From NCBI GenBank assembly GCA_009924965.1, contig RFQN01000056.1:1-8621 (forward strand): a DNA stretch of 8,621 nucleotides. The letters run 5' to 3'. The position numbers were made by a program, and so were the translations under genes. The notes under the pieces were generated by a model. It saw nothing but the letters and a program-made list of their open reading frames with translations, was not told the origin of the DNA and searched no databases. Numbering within the stretch: position 1 is the first letter of the stretch; each line of letters opens with the position of its first letter. This document shows positions 1 to 7,803 of this stretch, one piece after another. Origin of the DNA: Verrucomicrobiota bacterium. GTDB taxonomy: Bacteria; Verrucomicrobiota; Verrucomicrobiia; Opitutales; UBA953.

Positions 1-3000
1 AAGACGGCGACCGCGTCCTGCTCATCGGCGACGTGCTCATCGAGCGTGAAAACAACTTTGGCTACCTCGAGACCAAGATGCGCCGCGAGTTCCCGGGCCG
101 GAACTTCGCCGTGCGCAACCTCGGCTACAGCGGCGACAGCCCGCTGGGAGCCTCGCGCGCCAGCTTCGATCCCGTCACCAAGGGCGTCGACAGCCTCAAG
201 GAACAGCTCGCCGTCGTGAAGCCAACCGTGGCGATCCTCGGCTACGGCATGGCCGCCAGCCTGGACGACCTGACCTACCGCAAGAACGACCCCGTCCTCA
301 ACCCCGACCCCGCCCGCTACGGCACCGACCACAGCCCCGCCAAATTCCGCCGCGAACTGCTGCAGCTGATGGACCTCATCACCGCGGCCAGCCCCGGCGG
401 CAAGGTGCGCTTCGTCTTCGTCGGCCCGATCAAACATGAAGACCTCCGCGCATCCCGCCCGGGCTTGCCCGACCCCGCCGAACACAACGCGATCCTTGCC
501 GAATACGAAAAGGTGCTCCGCGACCTCGCCGCCGAGAAGCACGCTCCGTTCATTGCCGCTGAGTGGCAGCAGACCGCCGGCATCTCGCTCGCGCACGGCA
601 CCGACAACGGCGTCCACCTAAACGCCCGCGGCTACCGCGCCCTCGCCACGAGCTTCGCCCAGCAGCTGGGCTGGAAGGCCGACGTCGCCCAGTGGGACGC
701 TGAAGACGCCGCCCAAGCCTCCTTGCGCGAAGCCATCCTTCGCAAGAACGCGCTCTTCTTCCACCGCAGCCGCCCGGCCAACTACACCTACATCTTCGGC
801 TTCCGCCGCGGCGAACAAGGCCGCAACGCGGTCGAGATCCCCAAGTTCGACCCGCTCGTCGACAAGGCCGAGGCCAACGCGATTGGCATTTCCGCCGGCA
901 AGCCCAGCACCCTGCCGCCGGAACCCAAGACCCCATCCAAACTCGCGGAACTGCCGCCCCTCCCGCGGCCCGACTTCAAGCTCGAGCCTGGCCTGGAGAT
1001 CACCCTCTTCGCCGAGAACCCGTTGCTCGAAAAACCCGTCCACATGAATTGGGACACCCGCGGCCGCCTCTGGGTCGCCACATCGAACACCTACCCGCAG
1101 GTCAACCCGGACGACCTTGGTGCGCAGATGGAAGGCAACGCCGCCAAGTTCGGCCCGTCCACCGGCAACGACAAGATCATCCTCCTCGAAGACACCAACA
1201 AAGACGGCGTCGCCGAATCCTCGCGCATCATCGCCGACAAGTTGCTGATCCCCGCGGGGGTCGCCCCGGATAACCGTGGCGGCTGCTTCGTCGGCGCCAG
1301 CACCGAACTGCTGCACCTCACCAAACCCGGCGCTGACGGCCTCCTCAGCGACCGTCGCATCGTGTTCAGCGGCTTCGGCACCGAAGACACGCACCACATC
1401 ATCCACGCGCTCCACTGGGGCATCGATGGTCGCCTGTACTTCCACCAGACGATCTACATCCACTCGCACATCGAAACCCCTTGGGGCCTGATCCGCGCGA
1501 ACTCGGGCGTGGCCTTCGCCTATGACCCCGAGCGCGAGCGCCTCGAAGTGCACTCCAAGGGCCTCGTGAACGCTTGGGGCCAACAGGAAGACCTCGCGGG
1601 CCAGACCTTCCTCACCTCCGGCGCGGACGGCAACGGCGTCAGCTGGGGCTTCCCTGGCGCGGTCCTGCCGCCCTCCGAAGGTGCCCGTCGCACCATCAGC
1701 AGCATCAGCCCAGGTTCCTACCCGAAGTTCTGCGGCCTCGAAATCGTCCACAGCCCGCTCTTCGGCGCCGACTGGCAAGGCAACGCCATCACGAACGACT
1801 TCCGCGCGCATCGCATCGTCCGTTTCGCCTTCAACGACTTCACCGCCGACGCCAAGCCGAAGTCCGGCTACATCACCAAGGCCCAACCCGACGTCGTCCG
1901 CACCAGCGATGCGTCGTTCCGCCCGATCGGCCTGTCGATGGGACCTGACGGCGGCCTCTACGTCGCCGACTGGACCAACCCGATCATCAACCACGGCGAA
2001 GTCGACTTCCGCGACCCGCGCCGCGATAAGCAGCACGGCCGCATCTGGCGCATCGCTCCGGCCGGCAGCAAGCCCCTCGCCTGGACGCCGCTCGCCGGCC
2101 AACAACCGTCCGCCCTTCTGGCGAAATTGACTTCCCCGAACCGCTGGGAATTCGAACAGGCCCGCCGCGAACTGCTCCTGCTCGACGCCAGCACGCTCCA
2201 GCAAGCCCTCAAGGGGTGGGCCAAGGATGAAGTCACCCGTCGCCATGCGGCGTGGCTGCTGAGCGGCCGCACCGACAGCGCGACCGAACTCCTGGCGATG
2301 CTGAAGAGCTCCGATGAGGTCACGGTGCAGGTCGCCTTGCGCGAACTCGGCAAGGCTCACCGCCTCGTCCAACCGAGCGACGTCCCGGCCATCGCCGCGA
2401 CCCTCCAGCACGCCAACCCGCGCGTGCAGCTCGAAGCCTACCGCGCCTTGGCTCGCCTTGGCACCTTCGCCGCAGCCGACGCCGTACTCGACGGGGCGAC
2501 GAACCACGCCGACGACAGCTTCCTCGACTTCGCGGCATGGACGAGCGTGAACGAAGTCGCCCAAACCTGGCTGTCCGCCGTGGTGGCCCAGCCTGACCTG
2601 CTCAACGGACGTGAAGCCAAGCTCGACCGTCTGGTGAAGATCGCCGACCCCGTGGTCAGCGGTCCGCACATCCAAGCCTTGTTCAAGGGACGCACGATTG
2701 ATGCCGCTGGTTCCGGCCCTTGGATCGAGCTCATCGGCAAGGCTGGCGGCGAAGCCGAACTCACCCAACTCTTCGGCCTGCTGACCAAAGCCAATGCCCT
2801 CCAGCCCGCCGCCCGCGTCCGCGCCGCCGGCGCGCTCGTCGACGCCGCCCTCACCCGCAACGCCCGGCCCGTGGGCGACCTCGGCGCGCTCACGGCGTTG
2901 TTCCAATCCGATAACCGTGACCTGCGTCTCGCGGCGGTCCGCCTGAGCGGCGCCTGGAAGCTCGTGGCGAACGTCCCCGCCATCGCCCAGCTCGCCGGCC

Positions 3001-4226
3001 AGGAAAAGGATCCGGCTGCCCGCGACTTCGCCTTCAAGGCGCTCCGTGACATCGGACAGCCCGCCTCCGTCAAGGCGCTGCAAGCCTTGGCCGCCGAGAC
3101 GCAACCGCTCTCCGTCCGCCGCGGCGCGCTCATCGGCTTATCCGTCCACGCCCCGGCTGAAGCGCTCAAGGTCCTCCCCGGCATCTTCGCGCAACTGAAG
3201 AAGAACGAAGCCGTCAGCACCTGGCAGGAACTCTTCACCAACGCCGCCTTCTCCGCGCGCCTGGTCAAGGCCTTCCCCAAGGACCTGACGCCCGAAACCT
3301 ATGCCGCCGCGCTCCAAGCCGCCAAGGGCTCGGGCCGCACCGGCAAGGCGCTCGTCGACGTCCTCACCCCGCTCACCGGCGCCAAGGCCGGCACGCGCGA
3401 CTACGCGGCCGAAGTGAACGGCATGGTCGCCGCCCTCAAGCGTGGCGCTGACCCGGTGGAAGGCGAAATCGTCTACCGCAAGAACGGTTGCGCGCTCTGC
3501 CACGCCATCGGTGGCGCCGGCGGCAAGCTTGGCCCCGACCTTTCCAGCCTCGGCGCGAGCGCCCCCATCGACTACATCGTGGAAAGCGTGCTCAACCCGG
3601 CGGCGAAGGTGAAGGAAGGCTACCACGGCTTCGCCTTCACCATGAAGGACGGCAGCGTGCTCACCGGCATTCCCGCCCGCGAGACCACCAGCGACATCAT
3701 CATCCGCCCGGGCCCAGGCGTGGAACTCCCCGTCAGCAAGGCCAACCTCGTGAAGCGCGAGAACATCGGCAGCCTCATGCCGGCCGGCTTGGTCGACGGC
3801 CTCGAGTTCGTGCCGAAGCGCAGCCTCTTCGCGTTCCTCGGTGAGATCGGCAAGCCCGGCCCCTTCGACACCAGCAAGAACAACGTCGCCCGTGCATGGA
3901 CCTTCCAAGACCAGCCCCCGGGCGCCTTGGCCAAGTCCGGCGCTCCCGCGACCGTCTACTCCTTGATCAACGGCCAGCTCCTGAAGGAGTTCAACCCTGG
4001 GCGCCTCTACGCGGAAGCCCGCTTCACTGCGTCGGCGGCGACCGCCAAGCCCTTGGTCCTGACCGGCGTGAAGGCCGCCTGGATCGACGGCAAGCCCGTG
4101 GAACTCAAGGACGGCAAGTCGACCGTAGCCGCAGCCGCCGGCAACCACGTGCTCGTCGTCGAACCGGACCTTTCGGCTCCGTTCTTCAAGGCCCAGTGGG
4201 ATGACGTCACGTTCCTCGGCGACTGA
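1..4226 (+). CDS. PVC-type dehydrogenase / haem-binding CxxCH multidomain protein with N-terminal SGNH-like domain (5' partial)
   Basis: The reading frame is open from position 3 and runs off the left edge, so the true start and any signal peptide lie outside. The GTG at 33 is internal: the frame before it already reads GDRVLLIGD, the block I region of an SGNH/GDSL hydrolase. Residue numbers here count from codon 33. Residues 1-215 are SGNH-like and end in a block V-like NGVHLNARGY. Residues 215-310 form a linker containing FFHRSRPANYTYIFGFRRGEQG. Residues 315-677 form the PVC-type dehydrogenase beta-propeller (glucose/sorbosone dehydrogenase-like), with an acidic loop DTNKDGVAE at 387-395. 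Residues 690-1110 are alanine- and leucine-rich helical pairs resembling HEAT repeats. Residues 1135-1275 form the haem domain: CALCH at 1153-1157 attaches haem c, and Met1249 in SLMPAGL is the likely distal ligand. A 130-residue extension follows. The family is thought to oxidise sugars or related substrates in the periplasm and pass electrons to c-type cytochromes; the substrate here is unknown. The SGNH catalytic residues look degenerate. Family call is firm, exact function is not. Confidence 0.9.
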   Translation, partial: DGDRVLLIGDVLIERENNFGYLETKMRREFPGRNFAVRNLGYSGDSPLGASRASFDPVTKGVDSLKEQLAVVKPTVAILGYGMAASLDDLTYRKNDPVLNPDPARYGTDHSPAKFRRELLQLMDLITAASPGGKVRFVFVGPIKHEDLRASRPGLPDPAEHNAILAEYEKVLRDLAAEKHAPFIAAEWQQTAGISLAHGTDNGVHLNARGYRALATSFAQQLGWKADVAQWDAEDAAQASLREAILRKNALFFHRSRPANYTYIFGFRRGEQGRNAVEIPKFDPLVDKAEANAIGISAGKPSTLPPEPKTPSKLAELPPLPRPDFKLEPGLEITLFAENPLLEKPVHMNWDTRGRLWVATSNTYPQVNPDDLGAQMEGNAAKFGPSTGNDKIILLEDTNKDGVAESSRIIADKLLIPAGVAPDNRGGCFVGASTELLHLTKPGADGLLSDRRIVFSGFGTEDTHHIIHALHWGIDGRLYFHQTIYIHSHIETPWGLIRANSGVAFAYDPERERLEVHSKGLVNAWGQQEDLAGQTFLTSGADGNGVSWGFPGAVLPPSEGARRTISSISPGSYPKFCGLEIVHSPLFGADWQGNAITNDFRAHRIVRFAFNDFTADAKPKSGYITKAQPDVVRTSDASFRPIGLSMGPDGGLYVADWTNPIINHGEVDFRDPRRDKQHGRIWRIAPAGSKPLAWTPLAGQQPSALLAKLTSPNRWEFEQARRELLLLDASTLQQALKGWAKDEVTRRHAAWLLSGRTDSATELLAMLKSSDEVTVQVALRELGKAHRLVQPSDVPAIAATLQHANPRVQLEAYRALARLGTFAAADAVLDGATNHADDSFLDFAAWTSVNEVAQTWLSAVVAQPDLLNGREAKLDRLVKIADPVVSGPHIQALFKGRTIDAAGSGPWIELIGKAGGEAELTQLFGLLTKANALQPAARVRAAGALVDAALTRNARPVGDLGALTALFQSDNRDLRLAAVRLSGAWKLVANVPAIAQLAGQEKDPAARDFAFKALRDIGQPASVKALQALAAETQPLSVRRGALIGLSVHAPAEALKVLPGIFAQLKKNEAVSTWQELFTNAAFSARLVKAFPKDLTPETYAAALQAAKGSGRTGKALVDVLTPLTGAKAGTRDYAAEVNGMVAALKRGADPVEGEIVYRKNGCALCHAIGGAGGKLGPDLSSLGASAPIDYIVESVLNPAAKVKEGYHGFAFTMKDGSVLTGIPARETTSDIIIRPGPGVELPVSKANLVKRENIGSLMPAGLVDGLEFVPKRSLFAFLGEIGKPGPFDTSKNNVARAWTFQDQPPGALAKSGAPATVYSLINGQLLKEFNPGRLYAEARFTASAATAKPLVLTGVKAAWIDGKPVELKDGKSTVAAAAGNHVLVVEPDLSAPFFKAQWDDVTFLGD

Positions 4227-4250
4227 CGACTGGCGCCAACCGAAAAAGAA

Positions 4251-4280
4251 GAAGGCCGCCCAGTGGGCGGCCTTCGTTTT
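4251..4280. terminator. Bidirectional rho-independent terminator between convergent genes
   Basis: A perfect 11-bp GC-rich stem (4251-4261 paired with 4265-4275) closes on a 3-nt loop, AGT. On the + strand it is followed by CGTTTT. On the - strand it is followed by TTCTTTTTCG (complement of 4241-4250). It lies 24 bp after the stop of the + strand dehydrogenase gene and 22 bp before the stop codon of the - strand autotransporter gene, so it can end both transcripts. The T-tract is better on the - strand. Confidence 0.85.
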
Positions 4281-4297
4281 GGCTTCGCACCTAACCC

Positions 4298-7200
4298 TTA
4301 GAAGCGGCTGGTGTAGTTGAGCTTCAGCTCGGAAGCGGACTTCACCCCGTTGCCGGAGCGCACTTCGTAGGACAGGCCAGCCGAGCTCGACTCGCTCAAG
4401 ACTGCCTTGAAGTTGAGGCCACCGCGGAACTGATCCTTGCCGAAGCCATAGGTGTTGACGGTGAAGGCCGTCGGCGACGCGGCATCGGCGAAGGTGGCCG
4501 AGATGCTTTGGGTGTTGTTGCCGAGGTCATGCTCGTAGGCGGCGGTGACGCCGAGGGTGACCTTGTCCGAGAGCTTGTAGCTGTACTCGGCGCCGACTTC
4601 CGCCAGCGACAAGGACTGCGAGAAACTGGCGACGTTCAGGTTCGCGCCCGTGCCCGTTTCGGCGATCGCATCCATCGTGCCGTTGCTGCGGCTCAGGCCG
4701 AAGAACGGCGTGATGCCGGCCAACGGCGCCAAGGTCAGACGCGCCATGACGGCAGAGCCCGACATCTTGGCGTTGCTGAAGGACTGTCCCGAGCGGGTAC
4801 CGGAAACCGTTTCCACCCCCGAGGTGAAGCCGAGGTCCAAGCGGGCAGCGCCGAAGCTCGTGCCGAAACCAAGGCCGATCGTCTGGCCGGTCATCTTCGA
4901 GGCAAATCCGCTAGCGGCCACGTTCCCGTGGTCGGTCGCGAGCATGATGGAGACCTTGCTGCTCTGGCCGAGGCCGCGGGTCGCCAAGGCATAGGAGGAG
5001 TTGACGTCGAACTCTCCGTTGAGGCTGGTCGGCGAAGCGGTGGAAGTCGCCTTCGAGGCATCGTAACCCAACTGATAGGTCCAGGCATCGCCGGTCGGCA
5101 TCACCGCCAGGAGGGAACGCGCCAGCGAGTGGGCGTTGCGGGCACCCATCTGGGCCACCGCACCGTACGCTTCCGGCGAGAGCGAGTCCAAGGCCGTGCC
5201 GACATCCGCGGCCAGCAGCACGCCCGCCGCAGCGGTGCCGACATCGGTCGCCGCCAAGTAGGCCTTGGCCGTGGAGGTCGTCGTACCTGCGCCATTCTTG
5301 ATCACGGTGCCGTTGACCACGCCATCCGCCCAAAGGGCGGCGCCGACGGCGATGCGGTTGGCGACGGTCACGTCGTAATCCGCGAAGGTCTGCGTCTCGG
5401 ACAGGCCGGTACCGAAGATCGTCCCCGTGGAGGTCTGGTAGAGGACTTGCGCCGTCTGCGTGTTACGGTCCAAGGTACCGAAGGCGCCGACGTAGCTGCC
5501 CGCGATGATGGCTCGGAAACTCTGACCACGAACGGGGTCGAAGTTATTGAACCGCGTGACGCGGAGGGTCGAGGTCGCGTTCGCCGTGAACGCGCCAGAG
5601 ACGTTGACCTGGTCGAAACCAGCCGGGTTCACGCCAGCGACAGTGCCTCCGACCTCGATGTCGAGGACGGCGTTTTCGGTGTAGCTGCCCGTGATGGTCA
5701 AGATGCCCGGCGAGTTGCCCGGAGACACGGTGCCGAAGCTGGTCAGGTTGCCGTTGATACGGCCGGAACCCTTCAACGTACCGCCGTTGAACACCGTGAC
5801 ATTAGGGGAACTGACCGTACCGTTGATGGTCAGGGTACCCGCGGACACGTTGGTGTTGCCGGAGTAGGTGTTGACGCCGCTGAGGATCGCCTCGCCCGAG
5901 CCGACCTTCCAAAGCTGGCCCGTCCCGGAAATCGAGCCCGAGAGCGTGGTCGTGCCGGTCGTATCAATGACGCCGCCCGTGCCCGTGAGCGTGATGGCGT
6001 TGGAGATGGTCGCGACGCCCGACGAGCTCAAGGTAGCGCCATCCAAGGTGTAGACGCCGTTGGCGAGCACCGAGGCGCTGCTCTTGCTGTTGATCGCGAT
6101 GAGCTGGCCGCCCTCAAACAGGCCGAAGGTATCCGTGCCGGTCACCAAGGCATGGTTCTGGAGTGCCACGAGGAACCACTTCGTGCCGTCGTTGATGATG
6201 GAGGAGATATCGATGATGCCGGACGTTTCCTCGTCCACCGTCCGGAAGTCGGCGCCACCGGTCAGGAAGCGACTCCGGTCGGACTCCAAGATCTGGAGGG
6301 CGCTCGCCGTCGGGTTGGCAGCGTTCGGGTCGATGACCCAGTGCTTGGCGATGTAAGCGACGTTACCCGGGTCTTCCTGGACGTAGATCAGGCCGTCGTT
6401 GCCGACGGTAAGGTTGTCGAAAGAACGCGCCAGATCGCCATCCCGGCCGCGCAGGTTGGCGCTGTCGACGATGAGCGAGATCGTACCACCTTGGGTGAAG
6501 TCGCTGGTATTACCGAACACCAGCTTATAGAGGCGCGAGGACTGCGTCACGCCTACCGTACCACCCGTCGGGATGATCGAAGCGCCCGTGGTATTGAAAA
6601 CATAGGTGGAGGCGTTCAGCCACGCGCCGTCTTCGGGGCGGGCGAACTCCGTCACGCCCGCGGTCGTCGAGGCCGTCTGGAAGGCTGTGCCCGGCGTCGT
6701 GCCCCAGTTAGAGGTCGAGAAGGTCGGCGCCACCAAGGTGAAGGTTCCGTTAATCGCACCGGCGGACTCGCGGGTGACCGCAGCGTTCGCATAGTTCGCG
6801 CCACCATTGGTCACCTTGACGCCGTACAACGTGCCGTTGGTGAGACCAGCCTTGTCGATGGCCGTGCCGGTGTTGGATTTGTTGCCGACCCAGACGTAGA
6901 CCTGACCCGGGGTCGAGTCGTCGTTGCCGGCGACGATGGTCTTATTGGCGTCGGCCCCCGTCAGGAAAGGATTGGCCAAGAGGTTTTCGATGGAATAACG
7001 CCCTAGGTGCGGCAGTTCGAACACCTTACCGGCGTCGGCGCCGGTCGCGACCCAAGCAAAGCCACGGCCTTCGTTACCGATTTCTTCGCCGTTCAGGAAG
7101 ATGCGGCCATTATAGCCCGTGCTCGTGCTAGCGTTGTAGAAGGCACTGACGGGGGCGAGGTCCGCCGAACACAGGCGACCGATCTGCGTGGTAACGCCAG

Positions 7201-7618
7201 AAGACCAGGTGCTGCTCGTCGCGCTCCAAAGGTAGAGGTTGTTGGCGGAAGACAGGAAATCCGTGCCTGAGAGCACTCGCCAGGTAGCCTTATCGATCAC
7301 CCAGCTGGACACAAAGGCACCGGTCGAGCCGTGGGCACGAACGATACCGTTGGTCTGGCCGAACTCCTGGTTCACCAGCAAGGTGAAGGTGCCGTCATTG
7401 TTGTCGAAGGCGCCCATGCCATCAGGGACGCCAACCATACGATAGCCGTTCAGGGCGGCGTCGCCAGTGGTCAAGACAGAGAGAGCCGACCAGTTCGGAG
7501 CCGTCACGGTGACGTAAGGCGTCTGGGAACTAGACGGACCCGTGGAGGTCGTCGGGAGGGCAAAAGCCGTCGCGGAGAACGCAGCGGCGAGGAGGAACGA
7601 GCGGGATAGGTTTCGCAT
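4298..7618 (-). CDS. Autotransporter with PhoX/DUF839-like beta-propeller passenger
   Basis: This is a 1106-residue protein. ATG at 7618 is the only plausible start, because the frame upstream meets a stop before any other start codon. No Shine-Dalgarno is visible; the preceding bases are pyrimidine-rich. Residues 1-20 form a Sec signal peptide with a likely cut after AFA. Residues 35-510 resemble the PhoX/DUF839 phosphatase-type propeller: LLVNQEFG (80-87), RLCSADLAP (148-156), FLNGEE (174-179, where PhoX has the TCEE metal-site segment), LGRYSIEN (205-212, compare GRFxHE), FARPEDGAW (325-333), YVQEDPGN (412-419), EETSGIIDIS (463-472) and FEGGQL (501-506). Residues 515-690 are autotransporter-associated beta-strand repeats; the clearest is 567-602, and SPGNSPG follows at 632-638. 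Residues 800-840 are a helical linker. Residues 840-1106 are a beta-barrel ending in the C-terminal Phe typical of outer-membrane proteins. The barrel should display the propeller on the cell surface. Phosphatase activity is inferred, not shown: alignment of metal ligands is uncertain, so the propeller could be another DUF839 esterase-like protein. Confidence 0.88.
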   Translation of the reverse strand: MRNLSRSFLLAAAFSATAFALPTTSTGPSSSQTPYVTVTAPNWSALSVLTTGDAALNGYRMVGVPDGMGAFDNNDGTFTLLVNQEFGQTNGIVRAHGSTGAFVSSWVIDKATWRVLSGTDFLSSANNLYLWSATSSTWSSGVTTQIGRLCSADLAPVSAFYNASTSTGYNGRIFLNGEEIGNEGRGFAWVATGADAGKVFELPHLGRYSIENLLANPFLTGADANKTIVAGNDDSTPGQVYVWVGNKSNTGTAIDKAGLTNGTLYGVKVTNGGANYANAAVTRESAGAINGTFTLVAPTFSTSNWGTTPGTAFQTASTTAGVTEFARPEDGAWLNASTYVFNTTGASIIPTGGTVGVTQSSRLYKLVFGNTSDFTQGGTISLIVDSANLRGRDGDLARSFDNLTVGNDGLIYVQEDPGNVAYIAKHWVIDPNAANPTASALQILESDRSRFLTGGADFRTVDEETSGIIDISSIINDGTKWFLVALQNHALVTGTDTFGLFEGGQLIAINSKSSASVLANGVYTLDGATLSSSGVATISNAITLTGTGGVIDTTGTTTLSGSISGTGQLWKVGSGEAILSGVNTYSGNTNVSAGTLTINGTVSSPNVTVFNGGTLKGSGRINGNLTSFGTVSPGNSPGILTITGSYTENAVLDIEVGGTVAGVNPAGFDQVNVSGAFTANATSTLRVTRFNNFDPVRGQSFRAIIAGSYVGAFGTLDRNTQTAQVLYQTSTGTIFGTGLSETQTFADYDVTVANRIAVGAALWADGVVNGTVIKNGAGTTTSTAKAYLAATDVGTAAAGVLLAADVGTALDSLSPEAYGAVAQMGARNAHSLARSLLAVMPTGDAWTYQLGYDASKATSTASPTSLNGEFDVNSSYALATRGLGQSSKVSIMLATDHGNVAASGFASKMTGQTIGLGFGTSFGAARLDLGFTSGVETVSGTRSGQSFSNAKMSGSAVMARLTLAPLAGITPFFGLSRSNGTMDAIAETGTGANLNVASFSQSLSLAEVGAEYSYKLSDKVTLGVTAAYEHDLGNNTQSISATFADAASPTAFTVNTYGFGKDQFRGGLNFKAVLSESSSAGLSYEVRSGNGVKSASELKLNYTSRF
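5813..5920 (-). repeat. Autotransporter-associated beta-strand repeat (protein-level)
   Basis: Residues 567-602 of the autotransporter follow the family pattern of a G-x-L/W-x-K-x-G-x-G start, a short strand, then SGVNTYSGNTNV and SAGTLTINGTV. Degenerate copies flank it: residues 540-566, rich in TLTGTG and TTLSGS, and residues 603-650, with NGGTLKGSG and TVSPGNSPG. Such repeats form the beta-helical stalk between a passenger's functional head and the membrane barrel. With only two or three units the stalk would be short. Confidence 0.75.
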
Positions 7619-7803
7619 GGAGAAGGACCATACCTTCTCATCCCATCATGGAGTTCCCACGACAGGTGCGTGACGGAACGGTGATACACCTGGTCTTAAC
7701 TTTCGGCACAAACGCCACAATGCGCCACAAGGCTGTCGCAACCGAAACATGGTCGACGCACATCCAGGTTGCCCTTCCCGGCCATCCGCGTAAAAACAGC
7801 CGC
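7619..7803. promoter_or_regulatory. Divergent intergenic region between autotransporter and lipoprotein genes
   Basis: This 185-bp gap separates two divergently transcribed genes, so it must hold both promoters. It is less GC-rich than its flanks. For the - strand gene a weak pair can be drawn: TTGTGC (complement of 7706-7711), a 19-bp spacer, then TATCAC (complement of 7681-7686). For the + strand gene there is TTGCCC (7769-7774), a 16-bp spacer, then TAAAAA (7791-7796). Both are poor sigma-70 matches and are offered only as candidates. The ordered direct repeats at 7704-7741 are listed separately. Confidence 0.6.
7704..7741 (-). promoter_or_regulatory. Four tandem TTGnGnC-type direct repeats, candidate activator site
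   Basis: Read on the - strand, the units are TTGCGACA (7741-7734), TTGTGGCG (7730-7723), TTGTGGCG (7720-7713) and TTGTGCCG (7711-7704). Start-to-start steps are 11, 10 and 9 bp, about one helical turn each. The array lies 86-123 bp upstream of the autotransporter start and overlaps its candidate -35 element. Same-face direct repeats at helical spacing are typical of response-regulator sites. PhoB boxes are one such type, with 11-bp units containing TGTCA, but the match to that consensus is only loose. The repeats are seen directly; the role is inferred. Confidence 0.4.

Noticed and set aside
33..35. GTG as the start of the large dehydrogenase gene
   Set aside because: The frame is open to the window edge, and the codons before it encode the conserved block I of the SGNH domain, so the GTG encodes an internal Val.
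618..3104. Open frame of 828 codons on the - strand inside the dehydrogenase gene
   Set aside because: Same reason: it mirrors the well-supported + strand gene and its composition is of shadow type. The 336-codon - strand frame at 3138-4148 is rejected likewise.
4508..7006. Open frame of 832 codons on the + strand inside the autotransporter gene
   Set aside because: It is antisense to a gene with clear signal peptide, family motifs and barrel. Its product is a low-complexity mix of R, G, A, V and D with no recognisable domain, as expected from a codon-biased GC-rich shadow frame.
7648..7803. Upstream ATG at 7648 as start of the lipoprotein
   Set aside because: It would add 52 residues without signal character ahead of a textbook lipoprotein signal and would occupy most of the divergent promoter region.
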